A stretch of 64,000 bases of DNA from Prevotella sp. P5-92 (GTDB lineage Bacteria > Bacteroidota > Bacteroidia > Bacteroidales > Bacteroidaceae): contig NZ_NPJG01000123.1 of assembly GCF_002251245.1 (NCBI RefSeq), positions 1 through 64,000 on the forward strand, given 5' to 3'. The notes under the pieces were generated by a model. That model saw only the letters and a list, made by a program, of their open reading frames with translations, made no database searches and had not been told where the DNA came from. A program made the position numbers and the translations under genes. Position 1 is the stretch's first letter, and every line of letters starts with the position of its first letter. This document shows, in pieces, positions 41,954 to 51,860 of this stretch.

Positions 41954-43930
41954 ATGGAAGAAATGAACAACATCCAGTTGCCCGAGAATGCATTCCGGGA
42001 ACTAAGAGAGGGCGAACATTATCAGCCGATAATGGACCCAAAGAAGAACTATTCAGAAGTCAATGCATGGTCGGTCACATGGGGAGTACTGATGGCTATG
42101 CTTTTCTCGGCAGCCGCTGCTTATCTCGGTTTGAGGGTAGGTCAGGTGTTTGAGGCCGCGATACCTATAGCCATCATCGCGGTAGGCATGTCAACGGCAG
42201 CGAAGCGCAAGAACGCTCTCGGTGAGAATGTCATCATTCAGAGTATCGGAGCCTGTTCAGGAGCTGTTGTGGCTGGAGCTATATTCACCCTTCCCGCCAT
42301 TTACATTCTCCAAGCAAAGTATCCGGAAATGAGTGCTTCGTTTCTCAAGATATTCATTGCCTCGCTACTTGGAGGCATAATAGGCATATTGTTTCTTATC
42401 CCTTTCAGAAAGTATTTCGTTAGCAATATGCATGGTAAGTATCCTTTCCCTGAAGCTACCGCTACCACACAGGTTCTCGTAAGCGGAGCTAAGGGAGGAG
42501 CACAGGCCAAGCCGTTGCTTTTGGCAGGCGCCATTGGCGGTATTTATGATTTCATCGTCAGCACATTCGGATGGTGGAACGAGAACTTCACAACACGTTG
42601 TTTCGAACTGGGTTCGCAGCTTGCAGACAAGGCAAAACTGGTGTTCAAAATCAACACTGGAGCTGCCGTCCTTGGCTTAGGTTATATCATTGGCCTTAAG
42701 TATGCATTCATAATATGCGTTGGTTCGCTTGCTGTATGGTGGTTGATAGTGCCGGGCATGTCGTTGTTCTTTGGCGACATGGTGCTCAACCAATGGGATC
42801 CGTCTATTACGGCTACCGTAGGCGAGATGAGTCCTGAAGAGATATTCCGCTCATACGGTAAGAGTATAGGCATTGGCGGCATTGCCATGGCGGGAATAAT
42901 TGGCATCATCAAGTCGTGGGGCATAATAAAGAGCGCTGTAGGTCTTGCCGCTCGCGAGATGAAGGGCAAGGACACCACCTCAAAAGAAGAGTTGCGCACC
43001 CAACGAGACATCTCGTTTAAGGTCATTGCCATAGGCTCGGTTATCACCATTGCATTGATATTCCTCTTCTTCTGGTTTGGAGTGATGGAAGGCAACTTGC
43101 TATTTGCAGTTGTTGGTATAGTGCTCGTAGCTGTCATCGCATTCCTTTTCACCACCGTTGCAGCCAACGCCATTGCCATCGTAGGCACCAACCCTGTCTC
43201 TGGAATGACTCTTATGACCCTTATCCTTGCCTCTGTTGTGATGGTGGCAGTAGGCATGAAAGGAACAGGAGGCATGGTAGCTGCACTAATCATGGGAGGC
43301 GTGGTTTGTACTGCACTGTCTATGGCTGGCGCATTCATCACCGACCTTAAGATCGGCTACTGGCTGGGCACCACACCAAAGAAACAAGAGTCGTGGAAAT
43401 TCCTCGGCACTCTTGTCTCCGCTGCCACTGTCGGTGGAGTGATGATGTTGCTCAACGAGACTTACGGCTTTGCATCAGGACAGTTGGCAGCTCCGCAGGC
43501 AAATGCCATGGCTGCTGTTATCGACCCTCTGATGAACGGCATCGGTGCGCCATGGTTGCTCTATGGCATCGGAGCCGTACTCGCTATTGTCCTTACCTTG
43601 TTAAGAATTCCCGCATTGGCATTTGCTCTCGGCATGTTTATCCCTATGGAACTCAACATACCTCTACTTGTGGGCGGAGCCATCAACTGGTATGTCACCA
43701 CCCGCTCAAAAGACTCTTCCACAAACAGCGAGCGTGGCGAAAAAGGCAATCTCTTGGCTTCAGGATTCATTGCCGGAGGAGCTCTGATGGGTGTGCTTAG
43801 TGCTCTCCTGCGCTTTGCCGGAGTGTCGTTCAACTACTCAGAATGGTGGGCAAACCCGATGAGCGAGATTTGTTCTATAGCCGCTTACATTCTCCTTATA
43901 TTATATTTCGTAAAAGCAACAAAAAAATAA
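41954..43930 (+). CDS. OPT-family oligopeptide transporter
   Basis: 658 residues, about 14 membrane segments, importing small peptides (or metal chelates in other branches) with protons. After a short cytoplasmic N-terminus (MNNIQLPENAFRELREGEHY) the first helices show WSVTWGVLMAMLFSAAAAYL and GLRVGQVFEAAIPIAI, both typical of the bacterial OPT branch; GKYPFPEATATTQVL is another family block. It is followed 9 nt later by a flavoprotein gene. Confidence 0.92.
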   Translation: MEEMNNIQLPENAFRELREGEHYQPIMDPKKNYSEVNAWSVTWGVLMAMLFSAAAAYLGLRVGQVFEAAIPIAIIAVGMSTAAKRKNALGENVIIQSIGACSGAVVAGAIFTLPAIYILQAKYPEMSASFLKIFIASLLGGIIGILFLIPFRKYFVSNMHGKYPFPEATATTQVLVSGAKGGAQAKPLLLAGAIGGIYDFIVSTFGWWNENFTTRCFELGSQLADKAKLVFKINTGAAVLGLGYIIGLKYAFIICVGSLAVWWLIVPGMSLFFGDMVLNQWDPSITATVGEMSPEEIFRSYGKSIGIGGIAMAGIIGIIKSWGIIKSAVGLAAREMKGKDTTSKEELRTQRDISFKVIAIGSVITIALIFLFFWFGVMEGNLLFAVVGIVLVAVIAFLFTTVAANAIAIVGTNPVSGMTLMTLILASVVMVAVGMKGTGGMVAALIMGGVVCTALSMAGAFITDLKIGYWLGTTPKKQESWKFLGTLVSAATVGGVMMLLNETYGFASGQLAAPQANAMAAVIDPLMNGIGAPWLLYGIGAVLAIVLTLLRIPALAFALGMFIPMELNIPLLVGGAINWYVTTRSKDSSTNSERGEKGNLLASGFIAGGALMGVLSALLRFAGVSFNYSEWWANPMSEICSIAAYILLILYFVKATKK

Positions 43931-43939
43931 GATATTACA

Positions 43940-44563
43940 ATGAAAGTATTATTGGTTAACGGTAGCCAACACAATAACGGCTGCACGCATACTGCACTGC
44001 AGGAGATAGCTGACGAACTGCAGCGTCTGGGCATTGAAACTGAAGAATTCTGGTGTGGCAACAAGGCAATAATGGGCTGTATAGGATGCGGTCATTGCAC
44101 AGAGACAAAACGTTGTTGGAACGACAAAGACACCGTAAACGACTTCCTTGAAAAAGTGGCAGAGACAGATGCATTTGTATTTGGCACACCTGTTCATTTT
44201 GCTGGCACATCTGGGTTCATAAAGCCATTTATGGATAGGGCTTTCTGCTCTAAGGCTTCACTGTTTTTCAACAAACCGGCAGCAGCCATAGTAAGCTGTC
44301 GTCGTGGAGGTGCTCAGGGAGCCTTTGAAGACATGAACCGCTACTTTACCATCGCTTGTATGCCTGTTGTGTCGTCAAAATACTGGAACGAGGTACACGG
44401 CAACACACCCGACGAGGTGAGACAAGACCTCGAAGGTATGCAGACAATGCGTCAGTTGGCACGTAATATGGCATGGATATTAAAATGTATCGAGGCTGGA
44501 CGAAACGCAGGCGTACAACTACCTGAACATGAGATTCCGGTGAAAACAAACTTCATAAGATAG
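43940..44563 (+). CDS. Iron-sulfur flavoprotein-like reductase
   Basis: 207 residues of the NADPH-dependent FMN reductase/flavodoxin-like group. The FMN phosphate loop is GSQHNNGCTHTAL. The compact set Cys47-x2-Cys50-x2-Cys53-x5-Cys59 is the ISF-type motif that binds a 4Fe-4S cluster. GTPVHFAGTSGFIKPFMDR is the second flavin-binding block. It likely moves electrons in the anaerobic cytoplasm; its partner is unknown. It is probably cotranscribed with the OPT gene. Confidence 0.85.
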   Translation: MKVLLVNGSQHNNGCTHTALQEIADELQRLGIETEEFWCGNKAIMGCIGCGHCTETKRCWNDKDTVNDFLEKVAETDAFVFGTPVHFAGTSGFIKPFMDRAFCSKASLFFNKPAAAIVSCRRGGAQGAFEDMNRYFTIACMPVVSSKYWNEVHGNTPDEVRQDLEGMQTMRQLARNMAWILKCIEAGRNAGVQLPEHEIPVKTNFIR

Positions 44564-44645
44564 TACATTTGGAACACCGAGGTTACAATTTGTCATATAA
44601 AACATTAAAGTGAGGTTAAAATATAAAAAATATTAGGTGTTTATA

Positions 44646-44676
44646 TTGCAACCAATAAGAAAAATGCCTATATTTG
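44646..44676 (+). promoter_or_regulatory. Promoter of the 91-residue orphan gene
   Basis: TTG at 44646-44648 and TATATTTG at 44669-44676, 20 nt apart, 39 nt before the ATG. Confidence 0.75.
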
Positions 44677-44715
44677 CACTGCATAATAAAAACCACTTTA
44701 ATATAATACGGCACT

Positions 44716-44991
44716 ATGAATTGTAACTTGCAAACTATCCAAAAATGCCTTGATGACTATATGTCAAGAAATGGCAAAACAAAAATCGGCGATATTGAAG
44801 CTAACAGAGCGTTGGCCATTGCCGGAGTAATGAACGACGACCAGGCTCACCCAGGACGACCACTGAGAGAACTGCTAAGAAACATGCGAGACACCAATGT
44901 TCTTCCACAGAACATCAGGCAGCTTTATGGCACGTGGACAATAAAACATTCCAAGACCATAGCCAAGGTGCTTCAGATTCTACAGTTCTGA
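44716..44991 (+). CDS. Small basic protein of unknown function
   Basis: 91 residues, not recognised. It has no signal peptide or membrane segment. It is basic, mostly helical, with a central PGRPLRELLRNMRD and YGTWTIKHSKTIAK near the end. It has a clear promoter and a strong terminator of its own, which argues that it is real and expressed. A small nucleic-acid-binding protein is possible from its size and charge, but no known motif supports this. Confidence 0.75.
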   Translation: MNCNLQTIQKCLDDYMSRNGKTKIGDIEANRALAIAGVMNDDQAHPGRPLRELLRNMRDTNVLPQNIRQLYGTWTIKHSKTIAKVLQILQF

Positions 44992-45022
44992 CAACACCAA
45001 AAGTGTAAAACAACAATAAAAA

Positions 45023-45055
45023 GGCGGCTTATACGTTAATTACAGTTAAGCCGCC
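45023..45055 (+). terminator. Terminator after the orphan gene
   Basis: 9-bp GC-rich stem GGCGGCTTA (45023-45031) with TAAGCCGCC (45047-45055), then CTTACTTCTTCTTT. Confidence 0.8.
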
Positions 45056-45115
45056 CTTACTTCTTCTTTAGATAAACGTCTTAAATACGCAAACATATTG
45101 AAAATAGATATTATT

Positions 45116-45964
45116 ATGAACAAGAGTGTAATTATCATTTCGCTGTCGGCTGTACTCTTCATGAGCAGCTGCGCAAGCAAGAAAGATTTGGAAAATTGCC
45201 AAAATGAGAACAAAGAGCTCACACGTAATTATCAAGATGCCAAGGAGATGCTGGCTGCCAACAAAGCACGTATCGCTTCGCTTGAAGACCAACTGGCTCA
45301 GCAGAAGAAGGACTATGCAGCACTACAGAACTCACTCGACAAGAGTCTCAGTAATGCAAGCCAAAACAATGTGAGCATAGAAAAACTCGTTGACCAGATT
45401 AACGAGTCAAACCAGTATATACGCCACCTCGTTGAAGTGAAGAGCAAGAGCGACTCGCTGAATATGGTACTCACCAACAACCTCACTCGCTCGCTGAGCA
45501 AAGAGGAAATGAAAGAAGTGGATGTACAGGTGCTGAAGGGTGTAGTATATATATCACTCGCAGACAACATGCTCTACAAGAGCGGTTCTTACGAAATCAA
45601 CGACCGCGCCGCTGAAACACTAAGCAAGATCGCAAAAATCATCAAGGATTACAAAGACTACGATGTGCTTATAGAAGGTAATACCGACAACGTGCCCGTT
45701 AACACAACTGCTGCCTCGATGAAGAACATACGCAACAACTGGGACCTCTCGTGCCTTCGTGCCTCAAGTGTGGTTCAAGCACTGCAGAACGAGTATGGTG
45801 TAGATCCTAAGCGTCTGACAGCAGGAGGACGTGGCGAATACAACCCTCTCACCAACAACAGCACCGAGGTAGGAAAGCAGCGTAACCGTCGTACTCAGAT
45901 TATCATCACTCCAAAACTCGACCAGTTTATGGACTTGATAGACAAGGCACCGGAGGCGGAGTAA
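45116..45964 (+). CDS. OmpA-family lipoprotein
   Basis: 282 residues. Lipoprotein signal MNKSVIIISLSAVLFMSSC (Cys19), then a long coiled coil (about 25-130, e.g. ASLEDQLAQQKKDYAALQNS) and a C-terminal OmpA peptidoglycan-binding domain: VLIEGNTDNVPV, NNWDLSCLRASSVVQAL, TAGGRGEYNPL and QRNRRTQIII. It would tie a membrane to the cell wall. The ATG at 45116 is chosen; the in-frame TTG at 45098 gives no signal. Convergent with the carbonic anhydrase-like gene; a hairpin spans both stops. Confidence 0.92.
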   Translation: MNKSVIIISLSAVLFMSSCASKKDLENCQNENKELTRNYQDAKEMLAANKARIASLEDQLAQQKKDYAALQNSLDKSLSNASQNNVSIEKLVDQINESNQYIRHLVEVKSKSDSLNMVLTNNLTRSLSKEEMKEVDVQVLKGVVYISLADNMLYKSGSYEINDRAAETLSKIAKIIKDYKDYDVLIEGNTDNVPVNTTAASMKNIRNNWDLSCLRASSVVQALQNEYGVDPKRLTAGGRGEYNPLTNNSTEVGKQRNRRTQIIITPKLDQFMDLIDKAPEAE

Positions 45965-45978
45965 ATTACTCCTCCTCC
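45952..45978. terminator. Palindrome across two convergent stop codons
   Basis: GGAGGCGGAGTAA (45952-45964) and its near-perfect complement at 45966-45978 (one mismatch) cover the stops of the OmpA and carbonic anhydrase-like genes. Likely a shared terminator; no clear U run. Confidence 0.6.
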
Positions 45979-46475
45979 AAGTACCACTTGGAATACTCTA
46001 CATAGTGGCGGCCGAAGTTCTCCGCTTGATCAGTACGCGTATGCTTGATAAACTTTGCAGGTACACCTCCCCATAGTTCATGAGCACCAATCTTCGTGTT
46101 TTGCAATACAAGAGCTCCTGCCGCTACTACTGCTCCCTCGCCAATGTCACAATGGTCGAGCAACGTAGCACCCATACCTATCAAAGCACCATCTCGGATG
46201 GTACAAGCATGCACAGTGGCATTATGACCTATGGTAACATCATTGCCTATTACAGTTGGCCCGGTGGTATTGGTTACATGAATACAAGAACCGTCCTGTA
46301 CATTGGTGCGATTGCCTATGGTGATAGGAGCCACATCGCCACGTACAACAGCGTTAAACCATATTGAACACTCATCGCCCATCGTAACTTCACCTACGAT
46401 AGTGGCATTTTCGCTGAAATAACAGTCACGACCCCATTTGGGTGTAAGACCTTTTATTGATTTTATTAAAGCCAT
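45966..46475 (-). CDS. Gamma-carbonic-anhydrase-like hexapeptide protein
   Basis: 169 residues, a left-handed beta helix built of hexapeptide repeats. Zinc-ligand blocks typical of gamma-class carbonic anhydrases are visible: IWFNAVVRGD, SCIHVTN, IGHNATVHACTI and IGMGATLLDHC. The residue set is that of the YrdA/PaaY group, where activity is often weak or not shown. The ATG at 46475 (MALIKSIKGLTPKWG) was preferred because a promoter at 46507-46538 leaves no room for the longer frame. Confidence 0.9.
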   Translation of the reverse strand: MALIKSIKGLTPKWGRDCYFSENATIVGEVTMGDECSIWFNAVVRGDVAPITIGNRTNVQDGSCIHVTNTTGPTVIGNDVTIGHNATVHACTIRDGALIGMGATLLDHCDIGEGAVVAAGALVLQNTKIGAHELWGGVPAKFIKHTRTDQAENFGRHYVEYSKWYLEEE

Positions 46476-46506
46476 AAAATTATTGGTTGTTATTGTTTTT
46501 GTTTTG

Positions 46507-46538
46507 CAAAGGTAATACATTATTTACATAAAAACAAA
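46507..46538 (-). promoter_or_regulatory. Promoter of the carbonic anhydrase-like gene
   Basis: On the minus strand TTTG (46535-46538) and TACCTTTG (46507-46514), 20 nt apart. Confidence 0.85.
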
Positions 46539-46665
46539 TAATTCACCAAAAATAACATTTACATTATCATTATGTCACCAATAATCCTAAAAATAGCATA
46601 ATAATGCAACTAAAACCGATTTTTTTGATAATTTATGTCATTTATGAAAGATTTTTGGTAAAACA

Positions 46666-46697
46666 TTTGGTTATTTCAACAAAGCTTCCTAAATTTG
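46666..46697 (+). promoter_or_regulatory. Promoter of korAB
   Basis: TTTG at 46666-46669 and TAAATTTG at 46690-46697, 20 nt apart, 41 nt before the ATG. Confidence 0.85.
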
Positions 46698-46737
46698 CAC
46701 CCAAAATTCAGAACAAAGAATTAAATTTGCAAACGCT

Positions 46738-48588
46738 ATGGCAGAAAAAATGGAAGTAAAGGAGCTCGACCAAGTGGTCGTACGCTTCTCAGGAGACTCC
46801 GGCGACGGAATGCAGTTGGCCGGAAACATCTTCTCTACGGTATCGGCTACTGTAGGTAATGGTATTTCTACATTCCCCGACTATCCAGCAGACATTCGCG
46901 CCCCGCAAGGATCGCTTACTGGTGTATCGGGATTTCAAGTACATATCGGAGCTGGACGTGTATATACTCCAGGCGACAAGTGTGATGTGCTCGTGGCAAT
47001 GAACGCTGCCGCATTAAAGACACAATACAAATATGCCAAACCTCAAGCCACTATCATCATTGACACTGACAGCTTCGGACCAAAGGATCTTGAAAAGGCA
47101 AACTTCAAGACAGAGGACTACCTCGGAGAGATGGGTATCGACTCTGACCGTGTCGTTCAGTGTCCTCTTACAAAGATGGTGAAAGACTGCCTTGCCGACA
47201 GTGGTATGGACAACAAGGCCATTCTCAAGTGCCGCAATATGTTTGCCTTAGGTATCGTATGTTGGCTTTTCAACAGAGATCTAAACCTCGTTGCAAACTT
47301 CCTTCGCGAGAAATTTGCCAAAAAACCACAGCTAGCGGAAAACAATATCAAAGTCGTACAGGCGGGATATGACTACGGACACAACACCCACGCAAGCGTA
47401 CCAGCTACATACCGCATAGAATCCACCACAAAGGAAAAGGGACGCTATATGGATATCACTGGTAACAAAGCTACGGCATACGGACTTATTGCAGCAGCAG
47501 AGAAGGCTGGGCTCAAGCTATTCCTTGGCTCGTATCCTATAACTCCCGCTACCGATATACTCCACGAGTTGTCAAAACACAAGTCGTGCGGCGTAATCAC
47601 CGTTCAGTGCGAGGATGAAATTTCTGGATGTGCAAGTGCCGTAGGTGCATCATTCGCAGGTGCACTCGCAGCTACATCCACCTCTGGACCTGGAGTATGC
47701 TTGAAGTCAGAGGCGATAAACCTTGCCGTAATTGACGAACTGCCATTGGTAATCGTTGACGTGCAACGAGGCGGTCCTTCTACCGGTCTGCCCACAAAGA
47801 GCGAACAGACCGACCTTCTCCAGGCTCTCTATGGACGAAACGGCGAAAGCCCAATGCCAGTAATCGCCGCGACAAGTCCTACAGACTGTTTCGACGCCGC
47901 ATATCAAGCAGCGAAAATTGCCCTTGAACATCTCACTCCTGTGATGCTCCTTACAGACGCTTTCATCGCAAACGGTTCAGCAGCATGGAAACTGCCAAAC
48001 ATCGCAGATCTCGATGCAATAAACCCACACTATGTCAAGCCAGAACAAAAAGGATGCTATACGCCATACGAGCGTGATCCAGAATCGTTGGTACGCTATT
48101 GGGCTATACCAGGTCAAGAAGGCTACACACACATCCTCGGCGGTCTGGAAAAGGACGGCAAGACAGGTGCCATATCTACTGAACCAGAGAATCACAACGA
48201 GATGTGCCATCTCCGCGCAGAGAAGGTTGCACGCATACCTGTTCCTGATGTAGAGGTTTATGGCGACAAAAACGATGCCGACCTCCTGTTAGTCGGTTTC
48301 GGCAGCACATTTGGTCATCTCTACAGCGCAATGGAAGAACTTCAGAAAGAAGGCAAGAAAGTTGCTTTAGCACAGTTTAAGTACATCAATCCACTGCCAA
48401 AAAATACAGCGGAAGTGCTTACAAAATACAAAAAGGTAGTAGTGGCGGAGCAAAATCTCGGACAGTTTGCCGCATTCCTGAGAAGCAAAGTTGACAATTT
48501 CGCACCTTATCAGTTCAACGAAGTTAAGGGTCAGCCATTTGTCGTAACAGAACTTGTCGCAAGTTTTAAGGAGATATTGGAAAAATAA
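46738..48588 (+). CDS. korA: 2-oxoglutarate:ferredoxin oxidoreductase, alpha subunit (with fused gamma domain)
   Basis: 616 residues. The N-terminal part (VVRFSGDSGDGMQLAGNIF) is the gamma domain and the rest (FLGSYPITPATDILHELSKH, CEDEISGCASAVGASFAGA, TSTSGPGVCLKSEAINLAVI) is the alpha domain with the CoA/TPP-side elements. With KorB it links 2-oxoacid oxidation to ferredoxin, joining CoA to the product, and works in both directions in anaerobes. 2-oxoglutarate is the usual substrate of this two-subunit form, inferred from family. Operon with korB, 17 nt apart. Confidence 0.92.
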   Translation: MAEKMEVKELDQVVVRFSGDSGDGMQLAGNIFSTVSATVGNGISTFPDYPADIRAPQGSLTGVSGFQVHIGAGRVYTPGDKCDVLVAMNAAALKTQYKYAKPQATIIIDTDSFGPKDLEKANFKTEDYLGEMGIDSDRVVQCPLTKMVKDCLADSGMDNKAILKCRNMFALGIVCWLFNRDLNLVANFLREKFAKKPQLAENNIKVVQAGYDYGHNTHASVPATYRIESTTKEKGRYMDITGNKATAYGLIAAAEKAGLKLFLGSYPITPATDILHELSKHKSCGVITVQCEDEISGCASAVGASFAGALAATSTSGPGVCLKSEAINLAVIDELPLVIVDVQRGGPSTGLPTKSEQTDLLQALYGRNGESPMPVIAATSPTDCFDAAYQAAKIALEHLTPVMLLTDAFIANGSAAWKLPNIADLDAINPHYVKPEQKGCYTPYERDPESLVRYWAIPGQEGYTHILGGLEKDGKTGAISTEPENHNEMCHLRAEKVARIPVPDVEVYGDKNDADLLLVGFGSTFGHLYSAMEELQKEGKKVALAQFKYINPLPKNTAEVLTKYKKVVVAEQNLGQFAAFLRSKVDNFAPYQFNEVKGQPFVVTELVASFKEILEK

Positions 48589-48605
48589 TAAAAAAGAAGT
48601 AAACA

Positions 48606-49610
48606 ATGGAATATACAGCACAAGATTATAAAAAAGGACAGCCACGTTGGTGTCCTGGATGTGGTGACCACTTTTTCCTCGCCTCCTTGCACAAGGCAAT
48701 GGCAGAGTGTGGTGTTGCACCTTACGAGACTGCCGTGATTTCAGGTATTGGATGTTCAAGTCGTCTGCCATACTATGTAAATACATATGCCATGCAGACC
48801 ATACACGGTCGTGCAGCTGCCATCTCAACTGGCGCAAAGGTAGCCAATCCGAAGTTGACCGTATGGCAGATAAGCGGTGACGGCGATGGTCTTGCTATCG
48901 GCGGCAACCACTTCATTCACGCCATGCGACGCAATATTGATCTCAACATGATACTGCTCAACAATCGTATCTACGGACTTACCAAGGGACAATACTCTCC
49001 AACCTCACCTCGAGGATTCGTCAGCAAGTCAAGTCCTTACGGTACTGTTGAAGACCCATTCCGTCCAGCTGAGCTTTGCTTCGGTGCACGAGGTCATTTC
49101 TTTGCACGCTCAGTAGCTACAGATGCCCCAGAAACAGTAGAAATCCTGAAAGCAGCATATAAGCACAAGGGTGCATCTGTTTGTGAAATTCTCCAAAACT
49201 GTGTCATCTTCAACAACGGATGCTACGACCCGGTATATAATAAGGAAGGACGCAAGAAGAATGCCATTTATGTAAAGCACGGACAACCTCTTATCTTCGG
49301 CGAGAACAACGAATACGGACTGGTTCAGGAGGGATTCGGACTCAAGGTGGTGAAGATCGGAGAAAACGGAATCACAGAAAAAGACATCCTGGTACACGAC
49401 GCACATTGCGAAGACAACACCCTCCAGCTAAAGTTGGCCATGATGGACAACGAACATGGATACCCTATAGCTCTCGGCATTATTCGCGATGTTGAAGCTC
49501 CTACATACGACGAAGCTGTAAACCAGCAGATTGAAGATGTGAAAGCACAAAAGAAATATCATAACTTTATGGAGCTTCTTGAGACAAACGACACGTGGGA
49601 AGTGAAGTAG
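48606..49610 (+). CDS. korB: 2-oxoglutarate:ferredoxin oxidoreductase, beta subunit
   Basis: 334 residues. Binds thiamine diphosphate and a 4Fe-4S cluster. RWCPGCGDHFFLAS, GIGCSSRLPYYVNTY and ISGDGDGLAIGGNHFIHA (the TPP GDG...N region) are clear. Cys in SVCEILQNCVIFNNGCYDP complete the cluster set. Partner of KorA; the ferredoxin subunit is not fused or nearby. Confidence 0.93.
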   Translation: MEYTAQDYKKGQPRWCPGCGDHFFLASLHKAMAECGVAPYETAVISGIGCSSRLPYYVNTYAMQTIHGRAAAISTGAKVANPKLTVWQISGDGDGLAIGGNHFIHAMRRNIDLNMILLNNRIYGLTKGQYSPTSPRGFVSKSSPYGTVEDPFRPAELCFGARGHFFARSVATDAPETVEILKAAYKHKGASVCEILQNCVIFNNGCYDPVYNKEGRKKNAIYVKHGQPLIFGENNEYGLVQEGFGLKVVKIGENGITEKDILVHDAHCEDNTLQLKLAMMDNEHGYPIALGIIRDVEAPTYDEAVNQQIEDVKAQKKYHNFMELLETNDTWEVK

Positions 49611-49666
49611 TCTAGCTCAAAAAGTCTGTTTTTGTAGCAAAAACAAATAAGATTTCAATATTAATT

Positions 49667-49710
49667 TATTAAAGTTCATTGTCCCAAATAGTGGGCAATG
49701 AACTTTAATA
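49667..49710 (+). terminator. Long hairpin after korB
   Basis: 15-bp arms (49667-49681 with 49696-49710) plus an inner CCC/GGG, with one bulged T. Likely the korAB terminator, ending 57 nt or more after the stop. The remaining stretch to 49900 is AT-rich and shows nothing further. Confidence 0.75.
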
Positions 49711-49908
49711 GTATAATTCACTTAGTAATATCCACGACTAATATAGTAAGGTGAAATCAACATAAGCAAAGACGACAACAGAGTAGCAGAAGTGATAAAA
49801 AGACTTGATTTTTGCAAACTATAAATTACAAAAACGTTTCCATATTGTTATTTTTTGATTACTTTAACGAAAAAAGAATTACTATTTGAAAAATTATGGC
49901 CTCAATAT

Positions 49909-49939
49909 TTTGTAATAAGGAGAAATATTACTACCTTTG
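49909..49939 (+). promoter_or_regulatory. Promoter of pckA
   Basis: TTTG at 49909-49912 and TACCTTTG at 49932-49939, 19 nt apart, 80 nt before the ATG. Confidence 0.8.
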
Positions 49940-50019
49940 CGCTCGAAAAAAAGGGTGTCTAAATCCCAATAGGTAATAGAAGAAAGAGTATTCACAACTA
50001 AAATTCATAAATATAAAAA

Positions 50020-51621
50020 ATGGCAAACTTAGATTTGACAAAGTATGGCATCACTGGTTCAACAGTGATCGCGCACAATCCTTCTTACGAACAGTTGTTC
50101 GAAGAGGAAACAAAGGCAGGACTTGAGGGTTATGAGGTTGGCAAGAACACTGAACTTGGTGCTGTCAACGTAATGACTGGTATTTACACTGGACGTTCAC
50201 CTAAGGACAAGTACATCGTCATGGACGAGAACTCAAAGGACACTGTATGGTGGACAACTGAAGAATATAAGAACGACAACCACCCAATGTCTGAGGAAGT
50301 TTGGGCAACAGTTAAGGATCTTGCTGTTAAGGAACTTTGCAACAAGAACCTCTATGTTGTTGACGCATTCTGCGGAGCAAACAAGGACACTCGTATGGCA
50401 GTTCGCTTTATCGTTGAGGTAGCATGGCAGGCACACTTCGTGACCAATATGTTCATCCAGCCAACAGCAGAGGAGCTCGAGAGCTTCGAGCCAAACTTCG
50501 TTATCTACAACGCTTCGAAGGCAAAGGTAGAGAACTACAAGGAGCTTGGTCTTAACTCTGAGACTTGCGTTGCATTCAACGTTACAAGCCGTGAGCAGGT
50601 TATCATCAACACATGGTACGGCGGTGAGATGAAGAAGGGTATGTTCTCTATGATGAACTACTACCTCCCACTCCAGGGCATCGCTTCTATGCACTGCTCT
50701 GCAAACTGCGACATGAACGGTGAGAATACAGCTATCTTCTTCGGTCTCTCTGGTACAGGTAAGACCACTTTGTCAACAGATCCAAAGCGCCGCCTTATTG
50801 GTGACGACGAGCACGGATGGGACGACAATGGCGTGTTTAACTTCGAAGGTGGCTGCTACGCTAAGGTTATCAACCTCTCTAAGGAGAACGAGCCAGACAT
50901 CTATGGTGCCATCAAGCGTAACGCCCTTCTTGAGAACGTTACAGTAGCAGAGGATGGTAAGATTGACTTCAACGACAAGAGCGTTACAGAGAACACTCGC
51001 GTATCTTATCCAATCAATCACATCAACAACATCCAGCCAGGTTCATCAGCTCCAGCTGCAAAGAACGTTATCTTCCTTTCAGCTGACGCATTCGGAGTAC
51101 TTCCTCCAGTATCTATCCTGACACCTGCACAGACTCAGTACTACTTCCTCTCTGGCTTCACAGCAAAGCTTGCGGGAACAGAGCGCGGCATCACAGAGCC
51201 AACACCAACATTCTCTGCTTGCTTCGGTCAGGCATTCCTCGAGCTGCATCCAACAAAATATGCTGAGGAACTCGTGAAGAAGATGGAGAAGAGCGGCGCT
51301 AAGGCTTACCTCGTTAATACAGGTTGGAACGGAACAGGCAAGCGCATCTCTATTCCAGATACACGTGGTATCATCGACGCAATCCTCGATGGTTCAATCC
51401 TGAAGGCAGAAACAAAGAAGATCCCAATGTTCGACTTTGAGGTACCAACATCTCTGCCAAACGTAAATCCTGCTATCCTCGACCCACGCGACACTTACGA
51501 GTGCGCATGCAAGTGGGAGGAGAAGGCTAAAGATCTCGCAGCACGCTTCATCAAGAACTTCGCTAAGTACACTACTAACGAAGCAGGCAAGGCCCTCGTT
51601 GCAGCAGGTCCACAGCTCTAA
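50020..51621 (+). CDS. pckA: Phosphoenolpyruvate carboxykinase (ATP)
   Basis: 533 residues. Interconverts oxaloacetate and PEP with ATP/ADP; in succinate-forming Bacteroidales it can run in the CO2-fixing direction and make ATP. The kinase loop [11 protein letters not shown] is at 242-252, with the metal-binding [17 protein letters not shown] and CSANCDMN earlier. [18 protein letters not shown] is also typical of the ATP class. The codons use a narrow set (GCT, AAG, CTC, GTT), unlike its neighbours, which suggests high expression. Monocistronic, with its own promoter and terminator. Confidence 0.97.
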   Translation: MANLDLTKYGITGSTVIAHNPSYEQLFEEETKAGLEGYEVGKNTELGAVNVMTGIYTGRSPKDKYIVMDENSKDTVWWTTEEYKNDNHPMSEEVWATVKDLAVKELCNKNLYVVDAFCGANKDTRMAVRFIVEVAWQAHFVTNMFIQPTAEELESFEPNFVIYNASKAKVENYKELGLNSETCVAFNVTSREQVIINTWYGGEMKKGMFSMMNYYLPLQGIASMHCSANCDMNGENTAIFFGLSGTGKTTLSTDPKRRLIGDDEHGWDDNGVFNFEGGCYAKVINLSKENEPDIYGAIKRNALLENVTVAEDGKIDFNDKSVTENTRVSYPINHINNIQPGSSAPAAKNVIFLSADAFGVLPPVSILTPAQTQYYFLSGFTAKLAGTERGITEPTPTFSACFGQAFLELHPTKYAEELVKKMEKSGAKAYLVNTGWNGTGKRISIPDTRGIIDAILDGSILKAETKKIPMFDFEVPTSLPNVNPAILDPRDTYECACKWEEKAKDLAARFIKNFAKYTTNEAGKALVAAGPQL

Positions 51622-51685
51622 GAAGCTTATTGTCTGGCAACAGACTAACATTTGAGTCATAACACTCTAATATATCTTTGTTATT

Positions 51686-51718
51686 AGCTCTGCTGGCAAG
51701 TGACTTGTCGGCAGAGCT
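51686..51718 (+). terminator. Terminator after pckA
   Basis: 16-nt arms with two wobble pairs (51686-51701 with 51703-51718) folding around a minimal loop, followed by TGCTTTATAT. Confidence 0.75.
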
Positions 51719-51783
51719 TGCTTTATATATGGTTTTGACCTACGTCAAAAAAATCCATTTTATAATTCGATTGTCACAAGTAT

Positions 51784-51816
51784 TTTCCTTATTATTATAA
51801 AAAGGGACTACCTTTG
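51784..51816 (+). promoter_or_regulatory. Promoter of the small membrane peptide
   Basis: TTTC at 51784-51787 and TACCTTTG at 51809-51816, 21 nt apart. Confidence 0.7.
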
Positions 51817-51860
51817 CACACGTATTCAAGGATAAAAACAACAACAAAGAAGAAAGAATC

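Noticed and set aside
42682..43341. 219-codon minus-strand frame inside the OPT gene
   Set aside because: Repeated Met/Thr/Pro/Ala runs are the antisense image of membrane helices; the plus-strand OPT gene explains the region.
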